Notes: generated from the letters alone by a model not told the origin. A stretch of 31,936 nucleotides of DNA from Sergeia podlipaevii (GCA_030849805.1 JASANZ010002004.1:1-31936); one strand, 5' to 3'; positions 8,979 to 19,737 are shown, counted from the first letter of the stretch. Made by a program: numbers and translations.

Positions 8979-10595
8979 CTACTGCTTGAGGTACTCGCTG
9001 AGAAGAGTCACACCGAAGCCGGTGGCACCGACAGGGTTAAAGCTGGGGAATGCCAAATCCACGTGAACGTGGGCACCCTTGAACTTGGGGCTGGTGTGGC
9101 TTGCTACAAAATGACCGCCACAAGAAACACCGCCATCTGTGCCGGTAAGCATGATGTTACGCATGTCCGCACATGGTGTGGCGTACTGCGGAGTGTGGTA
9201 CTCGGGGCAGTACACCACAGGAAAGCAGGTGTCGCCGCAAGCAATGCCTGCCTTCAGTACTGCCGCCTCTGCCTCCGCCTCGTTAACGAAGAGCGCGGCG
9301 TGCTTCGTGCCGGTGGCGATACCCTGTGCGCCGGTCAAGGTAGCCATATCGATGAGAACGTCAGGAACAAAGCTCTGCTCGTTGGTAGCGTAGAAAACGC
9401 CATCGCCAAGCACGATGCGGCCCTCAGCATCTGTGTTCTTCACCTCGACGGACTTGCCAGACTTCATGATGATGATATCATCATTACGGAAGGCCTTGGG
9501 ACCAATTGCGTTCTCAGCAAGGCACAGCGTGACACTGAGGTTGGCGACGTGGTTGTACTCTGGGTGCTTGGCGCGCATCGCGCTGACGATGGAGATGAAA
9601 CCGCAGAAGACGGCCGCAGCACCGCCCATGTCGGTCTTCATGTTGCACATAAAGTTGGCGGCCTTCAGAGCGAGACCACCGCAGTCGTAAACAATGCCCT
9701 TGCCCACAAGTGCAACATTCCTCGCGTTAGGAGCGGCGTTGGGGTTGCGGTAGTGCAGTGTCACAAGATGCGGAGGATACTCAGCACACTTGCCGACCGC
9801 ATAGATGCCGCCATAGCCGCTCTCGCGTAGCTGCTCACCCTTGATGATCTTGATCTCAGCCCCGAGCTTCTCCGCGTACGCGGAAGCAATCTCGGTGAAT
9901 ACCACGGTATCAAGAGTGTTGGGTGGGGTGTCGACGAGACGCTGGCAGAGCTGCACGCAGTTGCAGATGTCCTCCAGCTCAGCGATCGTCACAACATGAC
10001 CGTTGATCTTCTCGCCAGTGAACACAGCACGAGACGCGAAGATGACGTTCACCTGAATGTTCTGACGCATGTAAGCGCTTTCAGCATGACCCTTCTTGGC
10101 TGTGTAAGAGTGAGGACTGCCACGAGCAATCGCATTGGCTATGGCACGCTCAGCGCCAGCAGGGGCTCTCGCGTATACGTCAAGAACGTGCTGCCCGGCA
10201 TCACCGATGGTACCCGACAGAGCGGCAATGACGTCAGACACGACATCAGGGCGATAGGGGCAGTTTGTACGAGATGCGGTAGGGGGCACACCAGCAACGG
10301 AGACAGAGATGAAGCTGTTGGCCTTGTCAAGAGCTGGTATCAAGATTGTGATCGTCTTCCCCGCATCAATACGAGCAATGGCCTCAGCCACAGCAGGGCA
10401 ATAGAACTTGAGTGCGTGCACGCTCTTGTCCTTGAGCTGCGCGGGAGTTCCGATAAGTAGCACATGGGCAGCAACGCTCTTCACTTCGTCAATGTCAATA
10501 AAGTGGACGTTGGACTTGAAGTTAACGCAGGAAGACACGTAGTTGCTCACAGCCTTCTCTTCAAGAACAGAATCAGAACGCTGGCGCTTCGGCAT
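8979..10595 (-). CDS. M17 metallo-aminopeptidase (NPEPL1-type leucyl aminopeptidase)
   Basis: This is a two-metal peptidase of family M17 that removes N-terminal residues from peptides, expected to be cytosolic and probably oligomeric as in the family. Counting from the chosen start (MPKRQRSDS, 538 aa), the catalytic domain follows an N-terminal macro-like domain of about 200 residues. The metal and catalytic residues are all present: GKGIVYDCGG gives Lys299 and Asp304, LALK gives Lys311, KTDMGG gives Asp322, and NTDAEGR gives Asp389, Glu391 and Arg393. The stretches CLAENAIGPKAFRNDD and DMATLTGAQGIATG, and the use of YDCGG instead of FDSGG, point to the NPEPL1 branch rather than the PepA/LAP3 branch. 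The frame stays open 35 codons further upstream, but with no ATG; that part translates the splice tract. Family confidence is high, substrate preference unknown. Confidence 0.95.
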   Translation of the reverse strand: MPKRQRSDSVLEEKAVSNYVSSCVNFKSNVHFIDIDEVKSVAAHVLLIGTPAQLKDKSVHALKFYCPAVAEAIARIDAGKTITILIPALDKANSFISVSVAGVPPTASRTNCPYRPDVVSDVIAALSGTIGDAGQHVLDVYARAPAGAERAIANAIARGSPHSYTAKKGHAESAYMRQNIQVNVIFASRAVFTGEKINGHVVTIAELEDICNCVQLCQRLVDTPPNTLDTVVFTEIASAYAEKLGAEIKIIKGEQLRESGYGGIYAVGKCAEYPPHLVTLHYRNPNAAPNARNVALVGKGIVYDCGGLALKAANFMCNMKTDMGGAAAVFCGFISIVSAMRAKHPEYNHVANLSVTLCLAENAIGPKAFRNDDIIIMKSGKSVEVKNTDAEGRIVLGDGVFYATNEQSFVPDVLIDMATLTGAQGIATGTKHAALFVNEAEAEAAVLKAGIACGDTCFPVVYCPEYHTPQYATPCADMRNIMLTGTDGGVSCGGHFVASHTSPKFKGAHVHVDLAFPSFNPVGATGFGVTLLSEYLKQ

Positions 10596-10673
10596 GTTTT
10601 GTTTTTTGTGTTTTTTTTTGCTTTTTTTTCTAAACGAAAAAGAATTGCCTATTTGTTGCTGTGTTAGTTCTTT

Positions 10674-10675
10674 CT
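10674..10675 (-). promoter_or_regulatory. Candidate spliced-leader acceptor (AG) for the aminopeptidase gene
   Basis: On the minus strand a strong tract (TTTTCTTTTTTTTTTTCC, about 10680-10697) is followed by AAAAAG. The leader would be about 78 bases. This supports the ATG at 10595 as the start, since the upstream open frame runs through the tract itself. Confidence 0.5.
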
Positions 10676-12847
10676 TTTTGGAAAAAAAAAAAGAAAACAA
10701 TTGTATATATTGGAGTGTGCTGATTTTTTTTTCTCCGATAAAATGAACTTCCTATCAAACAAATTCTTCTTTAACACAAGCAAGGGGACAAAAGAAAAAA
10801 AAAATGTAAGAGAAAAAGAAATACTATCTGGGCAATGTTCCTTTTCCAGCATTTTTTTTTAAAGTAAAAAAAAAGAAAGAAAAAGAGAAAAGGAAATGCA
10901 TGCACACATTTGAACAGTTTCATTAAAGGTGAAAAATGAATGGAGAGGCACACTTTTTTTTAAAGCCTACATAGATTGGCATCAAAAGCAAGCGGCCCTT
11001 GACATTGTCAACGGAAAGTCAGCAAGAAACAAGAAAAAAGAAAAAAAACGGAGACAGAAAGGTTTAAAAAAGAGATGCTGAGCGCATTCACCCTCTTCCT
11101 TTCCCACACCATTTCCTTTTGTTTACTCTCGTTATCTTGTTTCCAAAACGCCTCAAGGTGAGTTCCTAGTCACTTGAAAAATAGATATAAGTCATATTGG
11201 CACTCCTTTGGCGGTGTTATTGTTGTTATTGTTGTTGTTGGCCATTGTAGCAGCATATCAGAAAATGTGCTAGAGAAGTGCACGTACGTGAAGCTTATCA
11301 ATTATTGTGTAGTGAAGATGGTAACTCCTTCTCATGCTTTTTTTCTTCTTCTTCTTCTTCTTCTCTCCTCGCAGTCAAATTCGTAAAAAAAGAGAAAAAA
11401 AAAGGGGGGAAACTTGAAATAAAAAAAAGAAGTTTTTTTCTTTTGAAAGAGATCAGTTTGAAAGCCCTTCTAAATAAACATATATTTATAGCAAAAGTAG
11501 TGTTGTTAGTAGTAGAAAAAAAAAATACAAGAAAAACTCCGCAGCATTAAAAAAAAAAAATAACAAAAAAAAAATATCAGCAACAACATTAAAAAGAACC
11601 CAGCCAGTGTTTCATTTTTCTTTTTTTTTTAAGCATCCTATATCTCAAAGCAAAAAAAAAAAAAATAGACAAAAAATTTACGTAGCGAGTGCTCTCTTTT
11701 TCTTTTCTTTTCCTCTCTGTGGATGCACAGAGCCCCATGATGATACTCATAATGATAAAAAAAAAAGAAACGATTTTTTTATCCATGAGGAATTGTGAAA
11801 AAAAATCTCTTCAATGAAAAGAGGGGGGGATAAATAAGTTTGCAGGTACTTCTACAGCAAAAAGGGGGGGAAATAAATAGAAACAAGCAATAAAAATTGT
11901 TTGGTGCTCTAACTTTTGTCATGCTTTTTTCCCTCATCCTCATCGTTTTCCACAAGAGATACGAATGCATCCGCATTTCTGGTTTCTTTTCTTTCACTCG
12001 TTGTTGTTCCTGTTGCTCCCATTATTGATTGACCAATGTGTTATTCCTCCCGGAAAAAAAAAGGTTTGCACTCAGTTACGCGTCACAAGCCTTGAAGTAA
12101 ACAAAAGTGAAAGAAGAGTATGCGCATATACACACCGTTTTTTTTTTCTTTTGCGATTCTTTTCCCAACTATCAGCCTATAAAAAAAAAAAAAATGCGAT
12201 AATATAAGGCAGATATTTCGTGTGATCAGTGTCCTTTCCTCATCCCACTACTCTCACCACTCAGTGAATCGAGTCAAGTGTGTGTGTATTCCCTTTCCAG
12301 TTATTTCTTTCACTTCAAAAGCAACATACACACATGTGCACACAACCCTTTGAAAGAAAATGTGCTCTACCATCTTTTTTTTTTCCGTATTGCTATACAT
12401 ATAACTTATTTTATTTTTATTGTTATTGCCGTTTTCTTTCTTTCCTTGTTTTCATGTTCTTCATCTTTCATAGCTTTTGCTTCTCTTTCTTGAACAGAAA
12501 AAAAAATACTTAATGTTATGTGCCATGATACAAGACGCTATGTACTTTGCGTTTTTGCTCTTAAAATGGGAATGAGGGGAAGTCCAACGTATAGTAATAT
12601 ATAAAAATGGCTACAGATACAGTATGTATACATGCATATCAAATTGACTAGAGAGGAAACTTCAGAAGTTAAGCTCCCAATATACATCCATCCATGCATA
12701 TATATATATGTATATAAGGAAAAGGAAGAAAGGAGTAAAGTAAATACGTTTTCAATCTAACCTTCAATGACCAGCATACATAGTAATGTTGCATGCATAC
12801 CGGAAAAAAAAGAATATATATATGTATATATTTATATCCGTACACCG

Positions 12848-12870
12848 CCCAAAAAAAAAAAAAAAAAAAC
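12848..12870. repeat. Long poly(A) run
   Basis: About twenty consecutive A residues on the plus strand (poly(U) in the transcript) lie inside the gene-poor region. Its exact length is likely to be uncertain in the assembly. Confidence 0.8.
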
Positions 12871-13670
12871 GATTTGTTCCACTAGATAGGAGAGGATCAT
12901 ACGCTTTAAAAAAAGAAGAGGCAAAAAAAAGGTGTAGAAGAGGAGTATGGCTATGCATATAGCATACTATATGTCTTTCCATCTAAGATATATAATAATT
13001 TGTTGCTGTTGTTGTTGACGACGCTCCCATATCCATAAAAAAAAAAAAAAAGACTTAAGTGGTGGTATACTTGAAATTATTCATATGAAATATACAAAAA
13101 GAACTCCTACTCTTTCACCGTGCTTCTTCTTTTTTGCTGTTGTTACCTTTCCTCTTCTCCCTTGTTTTAGAGAGCCTAGAGAAATTTCAAAAAAAAAAAA
13201 AATGATATCAATTTCCATCTCTTTTTTTTGTTTCTCAGACCACAACCAGTGTTTACTCGTGATGAGATACGTTGTTTGCCAGCTGGTGTTGATTTCTTCG
13301 ATCGTTCTGAATGCATAATATATGTGTTCAAGGACTGACTATCAAAAGGAAAAAAGAGAGAGAGTGAGTTGACAGTAACCTCGCTATTCTTTCTCTTTAT
13401 CTCTCTCTCTTTTCATTCCTTTTTTCTTTTCCTTCTTCGTTATCTCCAATACCAACAACTATCATCTTCGCCAAAGCACAATATTCAAAAACAAGAAAAA
13501 AAAAAAACAGGCACTTCCACACGACGCGCTCATGCCATGCGCATCACTGACGCAAAGAAAAAAAAAAAAATTTATTCTGCACGCAAATAAAAGAAAATGA
13601 GAGTGATAATGGGGTGTTCCTCCACACAACAAAAAGATAAAAAAAAAAGAAAAAAAAAAGCGCAGTTGTT

Positions 13671-13688
13671 TATATATATATATATATA
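13671..13688. repeat. (TA)9 microsatellite
   Basis: This is an uninterrupted TA tract in the gene-poor region with no gene nearby. Confidence 0.8.
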
Positions 13689-13836
13689 CAAAATGAAAGG
13701 GAATTTATATAATTGGTGTGCGTGCGTGCGCTTGTATGTGGGCGTGCGCATGCATGATATGGCTCAGTCCTTTCAATGAAAAAAAAAAATGTAGATGCGC
13801 ACTCATCAATGCATATCTGCCTTGCAAGCAGAAGTA

Positions 13837-13854
13837 CTAACACTGTAGTGTTAG
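13837..13854. repeat. Small perfect hairpin, 7-bp stem
   Basis: The sequence CTAACAC-TGTA-GTGTTAG is an exact inverted repeat with a four-base loop. It is flanked by an A-run, so on the minus strand a T-run precedes the hairpin. It is one of the few structured spots in an otherwise monotonous region. Confidence 0.6.
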
Positions 13855-15846
13855 AAAAAAATGGTATTTCTGTGCTGATCTCTCATATTTTTTTTTGAAT
13901 ATTGTATCCTTCATATTTCCTTCTGCGCGCACATATGTCGCTGAGAGTACCCATTCAATGAGTGCATGCGTGAACTGATCCAGCAGATTTATAAAAAAAA
14001 AAAAAAAGCGGTTCTGCGAGTTGAACAACGAACAAAAAAGCAGAGGAAACACATATATACATGCATACAAAAAGGAAAAAAAATAGCAACTGCGCGATTC
14101 ACCGCTATCATATTAAAAAAAAAAAAAATCCAAATGTTCACCACCGTGCAAGTACATGTACACGCACAGAAGAGAAAAGCTTTCATAAATTAAATAAATA
14201 AGTCACTCTCCCCCCTCCCCAAAAGAAAGAATAAACGCACGGAAATAATAGCAATAAACCATTTTTTTATATAAAAAAAAAGGTGCCCCAAAAGACTATT
14301 TTATATATGTTGTAAGCGCGTATCTGAAAAATATAGTCTTCTGTTGATGAGGTTCAAAAAAAAAGAAAAAAAAAGAACTGAAGCACGCTCATGTGGTGAT
14401 AGATAACCCGTTTTGTTGCCGTTGTTGTTGCTTTCAAAGCACGATATACCGCGTTCACTTGCTCGTAAATGTTGATTAGCAATTGATGCACGCGCACACA
14501 CACACATATGTGAACGTGCGTGTACAGAGACAGACATACACAGCACACCCACACACAATGTATGTCAAAGAAAAAAAAAAGAAATCATACACTGCACTCT
14601 CACACTGCATAATCACTCAATACAGCACTTTTCTATTCACACATGCACACGTACTTCCTCGCGCATGCGCACGGAGCATGTAAAACCGGAAAGTGGGAAG
14701 GAGAGGAAAAGAGAGGAGAAGAAGAATATTTGAGTCCGTATCTTTTTTTTTTTTTTTTTTGGAAAGGGGGGGGGAGAAAAATAATAATAGCAATTGTAGT
14801 AATATGATAGTGTGGTAATATGCCGAGATGAGAGCGTTGGAGTTCCTAATTGCGCGTTCTTCTTTTTTTTCCCTGTGCATTTTTATTCTCACTCTCTCTC
14901 TCTCTATCTTCATCATTTTTCAAAGACCCCCCACAAAAAAAAAGCAGCAAAAGAAAAAAAAATTCTAGCACTATCGCCCTTTTTCAGGCATCTTCCAGCC
15001 TCATACACACACACACACTTTTCTTTTCTCTCTCTCTCCCTTTTCGTTTTCATTACATGTTTGTGTGTTCATTAAACATTTCATTTATTGTGTCACTCAC
15101 TAGATATGTCTCTCTCTCCCCCACACTCTGTGAGCTCAGGGAATTTTCAAAAAGAAAGACAAAAAAAGAGGAGAAACAACATAGCAAGATAGCAAAAAAA
15201 AAGGCCTTCTCTCACACACTCTCTCTTCAATACTTTACACTGAGGGGCTTTGCTGTGATCGCTCACGTGTGTTGTCAAGTTTAAAAAAAAAAAAAAGGAA
15301 CGGGAAAAAATCGATTGATCTGAAAAACACTTTAAAAAGAGGGAACATTAAAAAAAAACGGCTTGGCATCGTCAGGTGTGTGTATATATATATAAACATT
15401 AAAACAATTGTTTAAAAAAAGTTAAGCATCACATTCGTGAATGATTGCGTGAACGAACGCAAGTCTCTACAAAACGAGGGAAAAGTACTCATAGTTCTAA
15501 AAAACGGTGAGGAAAACATTTTAATCCTTCGTGTTGGGAAGTACACATCCCCTATCACCACGGCCACTACCCCTCCTCTCGTCTGAGCAAGGTTTGGAGT
15601 GAAAGGGGGGGAGAGGAAGGGGGACAAGTAATATAGTCCGCAATAAATAACAAAAAAAAAAGAAGCCCAAAAGAGAAAAAAAAAAACAGAAAGAAGAAAG
15701 GAAAAAAGAGAGAGAAGGGGTAGACAGAGGTAATAAAAAGGCAAAGGGGGGAAGGAGTCATATCTATGTATGCATAGCGTGTTCCTCTCTAAATGCCTGC
15801 AACTTTCGTATGTGTAGGTGAAGCCCACACTCTCTTTTCACCTCGT

Positions 15847-15867
15847 CACACACACACACACACACAC
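15847..15867. repeat. (CA)10 microsatellite
   Basis: This CA tract lies about 340 bases beyond the stop codon of the Q-rich gene and would be a GU tract in its transcript. Confidence 0.8.
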
Positions 15868-16207
15868 CTTCTTTCCTTCTCTTTCGTAGTACCTAACTTG
15901 CGTAATGGACCAGCTTCTCTGTGAAGAAACTGAACATGGCAGAAGCAAGGTGAATGGATATATCTTGTGGAGGCCTCATACGTGAGAAACGCGATTTGTT
16001 TTCTTTTCCCTCCTTTCCTCCCTTTCCTTTCTCTATCATTCCTTGTTTTTTCTCTCTTTGATGATTGCAAGCACGTGGTTGAAGGCATGTGTGCGTAGCC
16101 TCATCGCTCAACAAGAACCGGAAAACGACCCCCACCCTACCCTATATTCTTCTGAGATTGGATGGGTCTTTCCACTACGCGCCTTCTCACCCTCTCTCTC
16201 TCTCGCT

Positions 16208-19200
16208 TTAGGCCGCGTCGTTGTTGCTGCTCGCGATGCTTGTGCTACAGCTAAGCGTGGGGGGGCTTGTGGCATTCCTCATAGCAGCCGTAGCGACCGC
16301 GACGTCCAGAGTCGGAAGACCGCTATTGGAGAACTCCTCAGTGCACCCCTGCTCAGACCCAACGCCTTCACACAGGGGTGGTGCAGCCTCCTGAAAGGGG
16401 ACAGGAGGCGGCGGGGTCTGGTGTGGTGGTGACTGCTGCGGAGTCGGCAGTGCTGAGAGAGCGGGCTGTGGCGGTGGTGGCGGTACCTGCTGTGAGCTCT
16501 GCGAATGAGGCGATGTATTTGACACTTGCATCTGGAGCTGCTGCGAGCTCTGTGAGAGCTGCCCTAGGCTTCGGTCCACGCTCCCTTCACCAAGACTGTG
16601 TCCCTCCGTAAGGTTACTAGAGATATTATTGATATTGTTGTTGCTGTTGTACTGTGCCAGCCGAGCCCGATGGCGATCCACTGAAGCAAGAGGTACGAGC
16701 TCATCAAAGCATGGCGGCGCGACGGGGGCAACAATGGCCTGGCGGTCCACCGCACGAGACAGCTCTACCACCAAGGGCATGCATGGCAAGCCATCGGTCT
16801 GAAAGTGGCGAGTCTGCTGGGGCAGTCTGCGAACATCCTCACAGTACTCCTTGAGGTGAAGATAGGCCTGCATATCCTCCGCGTACCAGAAGCCGTGGCG
16901 ATCCATCAAGATACGGCAGCGCAGCGCTTGGATCAGGTTAAATACGTTGCTAGTGCGAATCAGCGCAATAAAAGATGTCTCAGAGCGGGGTTCGATGCCT
17001 ACAACAGTGCCCATGTCCAGACCGCAGGTAGCGGCAATAACACGATTGAGGACACCCATGCGGTCACGTAGTTCGCACGGGAACATTTGGATGAACACTG
17101 GAAGCACGAGAGTGGGGTACGAAGAGGTTGGCATGATACGATGCCCGGAGCCGTCCTCTACACGCTGCAGCCGAGCATAAATTACATTGTTGAGGCTGCC
17201 TGGTTGTCTTTGTGGTTGTTGCTGCAAGGCGGGACTTGGTGATGCGTCCCCACTCGCCACGCTACCGGCAGTGACGGCAGCACCGTTGCGGTCGTGGTAT
17301 ATCCCTGACTGCACAAGCGCAGAGCGAGTCACAACGGAAATGCACGTTGTCGGAGCCGCGACGCCGTTGTCAACATACGGCACGTATCGCAGCACATCCA
17401 CCATAGCTCCATGCACATTGGTCCACTTACGAGGAATAGAAGTGTTTGAAGCAGCGCCCATCATGATAAGCTGAGGCTTCACGGCACTCGCACTCATGTT
17501 GGCACTCATGCCGCTGCAGCTCGCCCCGTTGGAGACCGGGACTGTCATACCGCGAATGCTATCCCCAGACGTTGAAAGCAGCACGGTCGTGGTGGCTGAT
17601 TGTTGCTGTTGCTGCTGTGAGAACGAGTGAGTCATGGATGGAGAACTAGCGCTGTTGGTGCTGTATGAGGCACAACTGTCAACCATATCCATACCAGCGC
17701 CACAGCCTTGAATGACATGAGGTGCTCCCGCGGTCCCCGTAGGTGCACGGCGGTATTGTGGTCGTGGCTGCTGCTGCTGTTGAGAAGTGTAACCCGATCC
17801 GGTCTTGTTGCTTTCGTTAGCGCTCATGTACGCAGGAGGTGGTGGGACCTTCTGCTGCTGTTGCTGCTGCTGAGTGGGAGGACGATGCGATGACGGTGGC
17901 ATAGTGTTCACATAAATCGCCTGCGGGTGTATGGATGCTGGCGCCGAGCCCGGTGCGCCGCCGTATACCACATACGTGGTATTTGGATCAATATGACTGA
18001 CCAGTTGCGGCTGCTGTCCGGGTTGCGATGATGGTAGTGGTGGTACCGCCGCGTAGACGTTAGAAGTCGACTGCGCTTGCTGATACAGTGCAGCTGCTGC
18101 CTGACTACCAGCGCTGCTGCTGCTAGTAAGCTGGTAGCTGTTCGGAGGGACGGTCACAAGCACGGTCTGACCTTGGGAACCCTCTCCACTGCCAAAGTGC
18201 GACTGCGAGTACTGTAAGAAGGAAGTGGTGTTGCTCCCCATACCGCAGCGTTCATAATCCACAGGAGCACTAGTAGCTGATGCTGCCACTGCTGCTGCTG
18301 CTGCTCCAGACGCCGCAGTAACGACACCACTATGGTTCACTAATCCTGTAGAGGCGGCGGTGGTGATATAGGGCTGGAGTCCCTGCGGCTGCATAGATGA
18401 CTGTGTCTGGATGGTCTGATGTTGCTGTTGCTGTTGCTGGTGCTGGTGGTGGTGCTGGTGTATGGTGGGAAACGGTGGGGGCGGAGGTGCCTGCTGCGGC
18501 TGCTGTTGTTGATGATGAATAAGGAGAGAGTGTTGCTGAGAGGAGACCGGAGAAAGAACAATCGTGCTGCGCTCGCTACTCTCGTGGGTGTCACGGCTGC
18601 GCTGCGAACTGTGCCCCAAGCGACCACTCATGGCGGTGAAGTTGGCGCCAGTAACTAGACCTGCTGCTGCGGAGGCCGTTGCTGCCGCCGTGTTAGGGTG
18701 GGAAGAGTGCGTGAAAGAAGGCACTGTCATCACGACTGGACGGAAAGTGGATAGTGGTGGGGGTTGCTGCTGCTGCTGCTGCTGCGAGGGTAGGGGTTGG
18801 TTCGCGTCACGCGGCTTCAACGACGGCTGGCCGCTACCAACCACCTGCTCCTCGAGGGAGAGGGGTCTTTGCTTCGGATACAGCATATTGAGGACATCTG
18901 TGTTATCTCGCTCTGCGCTGTTTGGGCACCACACGTACTCGTTACCCTTGCTCTGCAATGGGGTAAGCTGAGACTGCCGTTGCTGCGGCGGCAGCGGCGG
19001 TGGCTGATGAAAAGGTGGGAGTGTCGCCTGTGAGGAGACTGCAAAAGCATTCGTTGCTGCACCAGCATCACCGCCTTTTTGAAAATCACCTACCATGCTC
19101 CAGTTAAATGATGAAAGATGCCCCATATTGGGTACCGGTATTGTAGTCATGCTAGTCCGAGTGGACTGTCCAAGGCTCTGCATGTCGCCACCTGTGAGGC

Positions 19201-19708
19201 CGCCAAAGCCGCCGCCGCCGCCGCCGCTCTCGGACATGAAGCTTTTCCCACTCTGGCAGAGAAAATCGTCAAGAAATTGTCTGCTGTATTCCGCATCGAG
19301 CGCGTTCTGATGATCGTCCATCTGGCCCTCTCGGCCGGCTAAGGGGGTGCCTCGGGGAGCAGCGCTAAACTTACCGGCGTTGTTGCTAGTACCGCCTGAA
19401 AAGATATTGGGTGAAGACAAAGGGACAGCGACTGTGCTGCTGCTGCTGACCAGGTCGGCAGCTGCTTTAGTATGGCTATTGCCACTCGTCACCATCACAA
19501 ATGTTTGCTTCTCGCCATCTTGGCATATGGTGTAGGCCTGATTACTGCTCCCCATGCTTGTCTTTGTGGTAATTGCATACTCAAGCGGCGAGCTCTGCAG
19601 AACGATGGCTTGTGTCGGGAGTGGGACTGGGGTCAGTACAGCATCCACGGCAGAAGGCGACCCGGATGGAGGGGATACGTACCGCGCCACAGGGGAACCG
19701 GCCGACAT
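16208..19708 (-). CDS. Q-rich, low-complexity protein with one RRM-like domain
   Basis: A probable RNA-binding regulatory protein of 1166 residues. Most of it is Gln, Ser, Pro, Thr and Ala-rich, with runs of up to eight Gln (near residue 310), mixed His/Gln tracts near 420-435 and Pro runs. One ordered island at about residues 867-957 has a beta-alpha-beta-beta-alpha-beta look: PVFIQMFP, a helix ELRDRMGVLNRVIAATC, VVGIEPR, SFIALIRT, a helix NVFNLIQALRCRIL, then GFWYAED. This fits a diverged RRM lacking canonical RNP aromatic motifs; that reading is inference. A second conserved-looking stretch lies just upstream (PRKWTNVHGAMVDVLRYVPYV), followed by ISVVTRSALVQSGIY. The start is the ATG of MSAGSPVARY; the frame extends three codons further only through a TTG. 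The remainder is probably disordered and could drive granule formation. Confidence 0.8.
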   Translation of the reverse strand: MSAGSPVARYVSPPSGSPSAVDAVLTPVPLPTQAIVLQSSPLEYAITTKTSMGSSNQAYTICQDGEKQTFVMVTSGNSHTKAAADLVSSSSTVAVPLSSPNIFSGGTSNNAGKFSAAPRGTPLAGREGQMDDHQNALDAEYSRQFLDDFLCQSGKSFMSESGGGGGGFGGLTGGDMQSLGQSTRTSMTTIPVPNMGHLSSFNWSMVGDFQKGGDAGAATNAFAVSSQATLPPFHQPPPLPPQQRQSQLTPLQSKGNEYVWCPNSAERDNTDVLNMLYPKQRPLSLEEQVVGSGQPSLKPRDANQPLPSQQQQQQQPPPLSTFRPVVMTVPSFTHSSHPNTAAATASAAAGLVTGANFTAMSGRLGHSSQRSRDTHESSERSTIVLSPVSSQQHSLLIHHQQQQPQQAPPPPPFPTIHQHHHQHQQQQQQHQTIQTQSSMQPQGLQPYITTAASTGLVNHSGVVTAASGAAAAAVAASATSAPVDYERCGMGSNTTSFLQYSQSHFGSGEGSQGQTVLVTVPPNSYQLTSSSSAGSQAAAALYQQAQSTSNVYAAVPPLPSSQPGQQPQLVSHIDPNTTYVVYGGAPGSAPASIHPQAIYVNTMPPSSHRPPTQQQQQQQKVPPPPAYMSANESNKTGSGYTSQQQQQPRPQYRRAPTGTAGAPHVIQGCGAGMDMVDSCASYSTNSASSPSMTHSFSQQQQQQSATTTVLLSTSGDSIRGMTVPVSNGASCSGMSANMSASAVKPQLIMMGAASNTSIPRKWTNVHGAMVDVLRYVPYVDNGVAAPTTCISVVTRSALVQSGIYHDRNGAAVTAGSVASGDASPSPALQQQPQRQPGSLNNVIYARLQRVEDGSGHRIMPTSSYPTLVLPVFIQMFPCELRDRMGVLNRVIAATCGLDMGTVVGIEPRSETSFIALIRTSNVFNLIQALRCRILMDRHGFWYAEDMQAYLHLKEYCEDVRRLPQQTRHFQTDGLPCMPLVVELSRAVDRQAIVAPVAPPCFDELVPLASVDRHRARLAQYNSNNNINNISSNLTEGHSLGEGSVDRSLGQLSQSSQQLQMQVSNTSPHSQSSQQVPPPPPQPALSALPTPQQSPPHQTPPPPVPFQEAAPPLCEGVGSEQGCTEEFSNSGLPTLDVAVATAAMRNATSPPTLSCSTSIASSNNDAA

Positions 19709-19735
19709 AAAAGGCAAAAAAAAAAAGTAGTTGTA

Positions 19736-19737
19736 CT
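19736..19737 (-). promoter_or_regulatory. Candidate spliced-leader acceptor (AG) for the Q-rich gene
   Basis: On the minus strand the tract TTACCCCCTTTTTTTTT is followed by AAATACTAG, about 27 bases before the ATG at 19708. This is a typical tract-to-AG arrangement for trans-splicing. Confidence 0.45.

Larger units (their letters stand above)
10596..16207. other. 5.6 kb gene-poor, low-complexity region
   Basis: This is the longest interval without a gene in the window. It is AT-rich, with many A- and T-runs of 10-20 bases and TA, AC and TTC microsatellites. I looked for tRNA, 5S, spliced-leader and U6-like sequences on both strands and saw none. Short open frames (for example minus strand 15412-15828) translate to runs of Phe, Leu, Lys and Ser from simple sequence. 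Most of the region is probably a long 3' UTR of the Q-rich gene plus the aminopeptidase leader. An internal transcription break cannot be excluded. Confidence 0.6.

Noticed and set aside
10596..10700. Upstream in-frame extension of the aminopeptidase
   Set aside because: It begins at a TTG and translates the probable splice tract (Phe, Ser and Lys runs). A candidate AG acceptor lies inside it.
12661..12678. 5S rRNA-like box A (GAAGTTAAGC)
   Set aside because: Only about ten bases match. None of the rest of 5S rRNA is present on either side.
14345..14382. Possible C/D snoRNA boxes (TTGATGA ... CTGA)
   Set aside because: The C box is imperfect and the 25 bases between the boxes are almost entirely A-runs, with no room for a guide sequence.
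15412..15828. Minus-strand open frame of 138 codons in the gene-poor region
   Set aside because: It is dominated by Phe, Leu and Ser from purine-run DNA on the opposite strand. It shows no domain and no protein-like codon balance.
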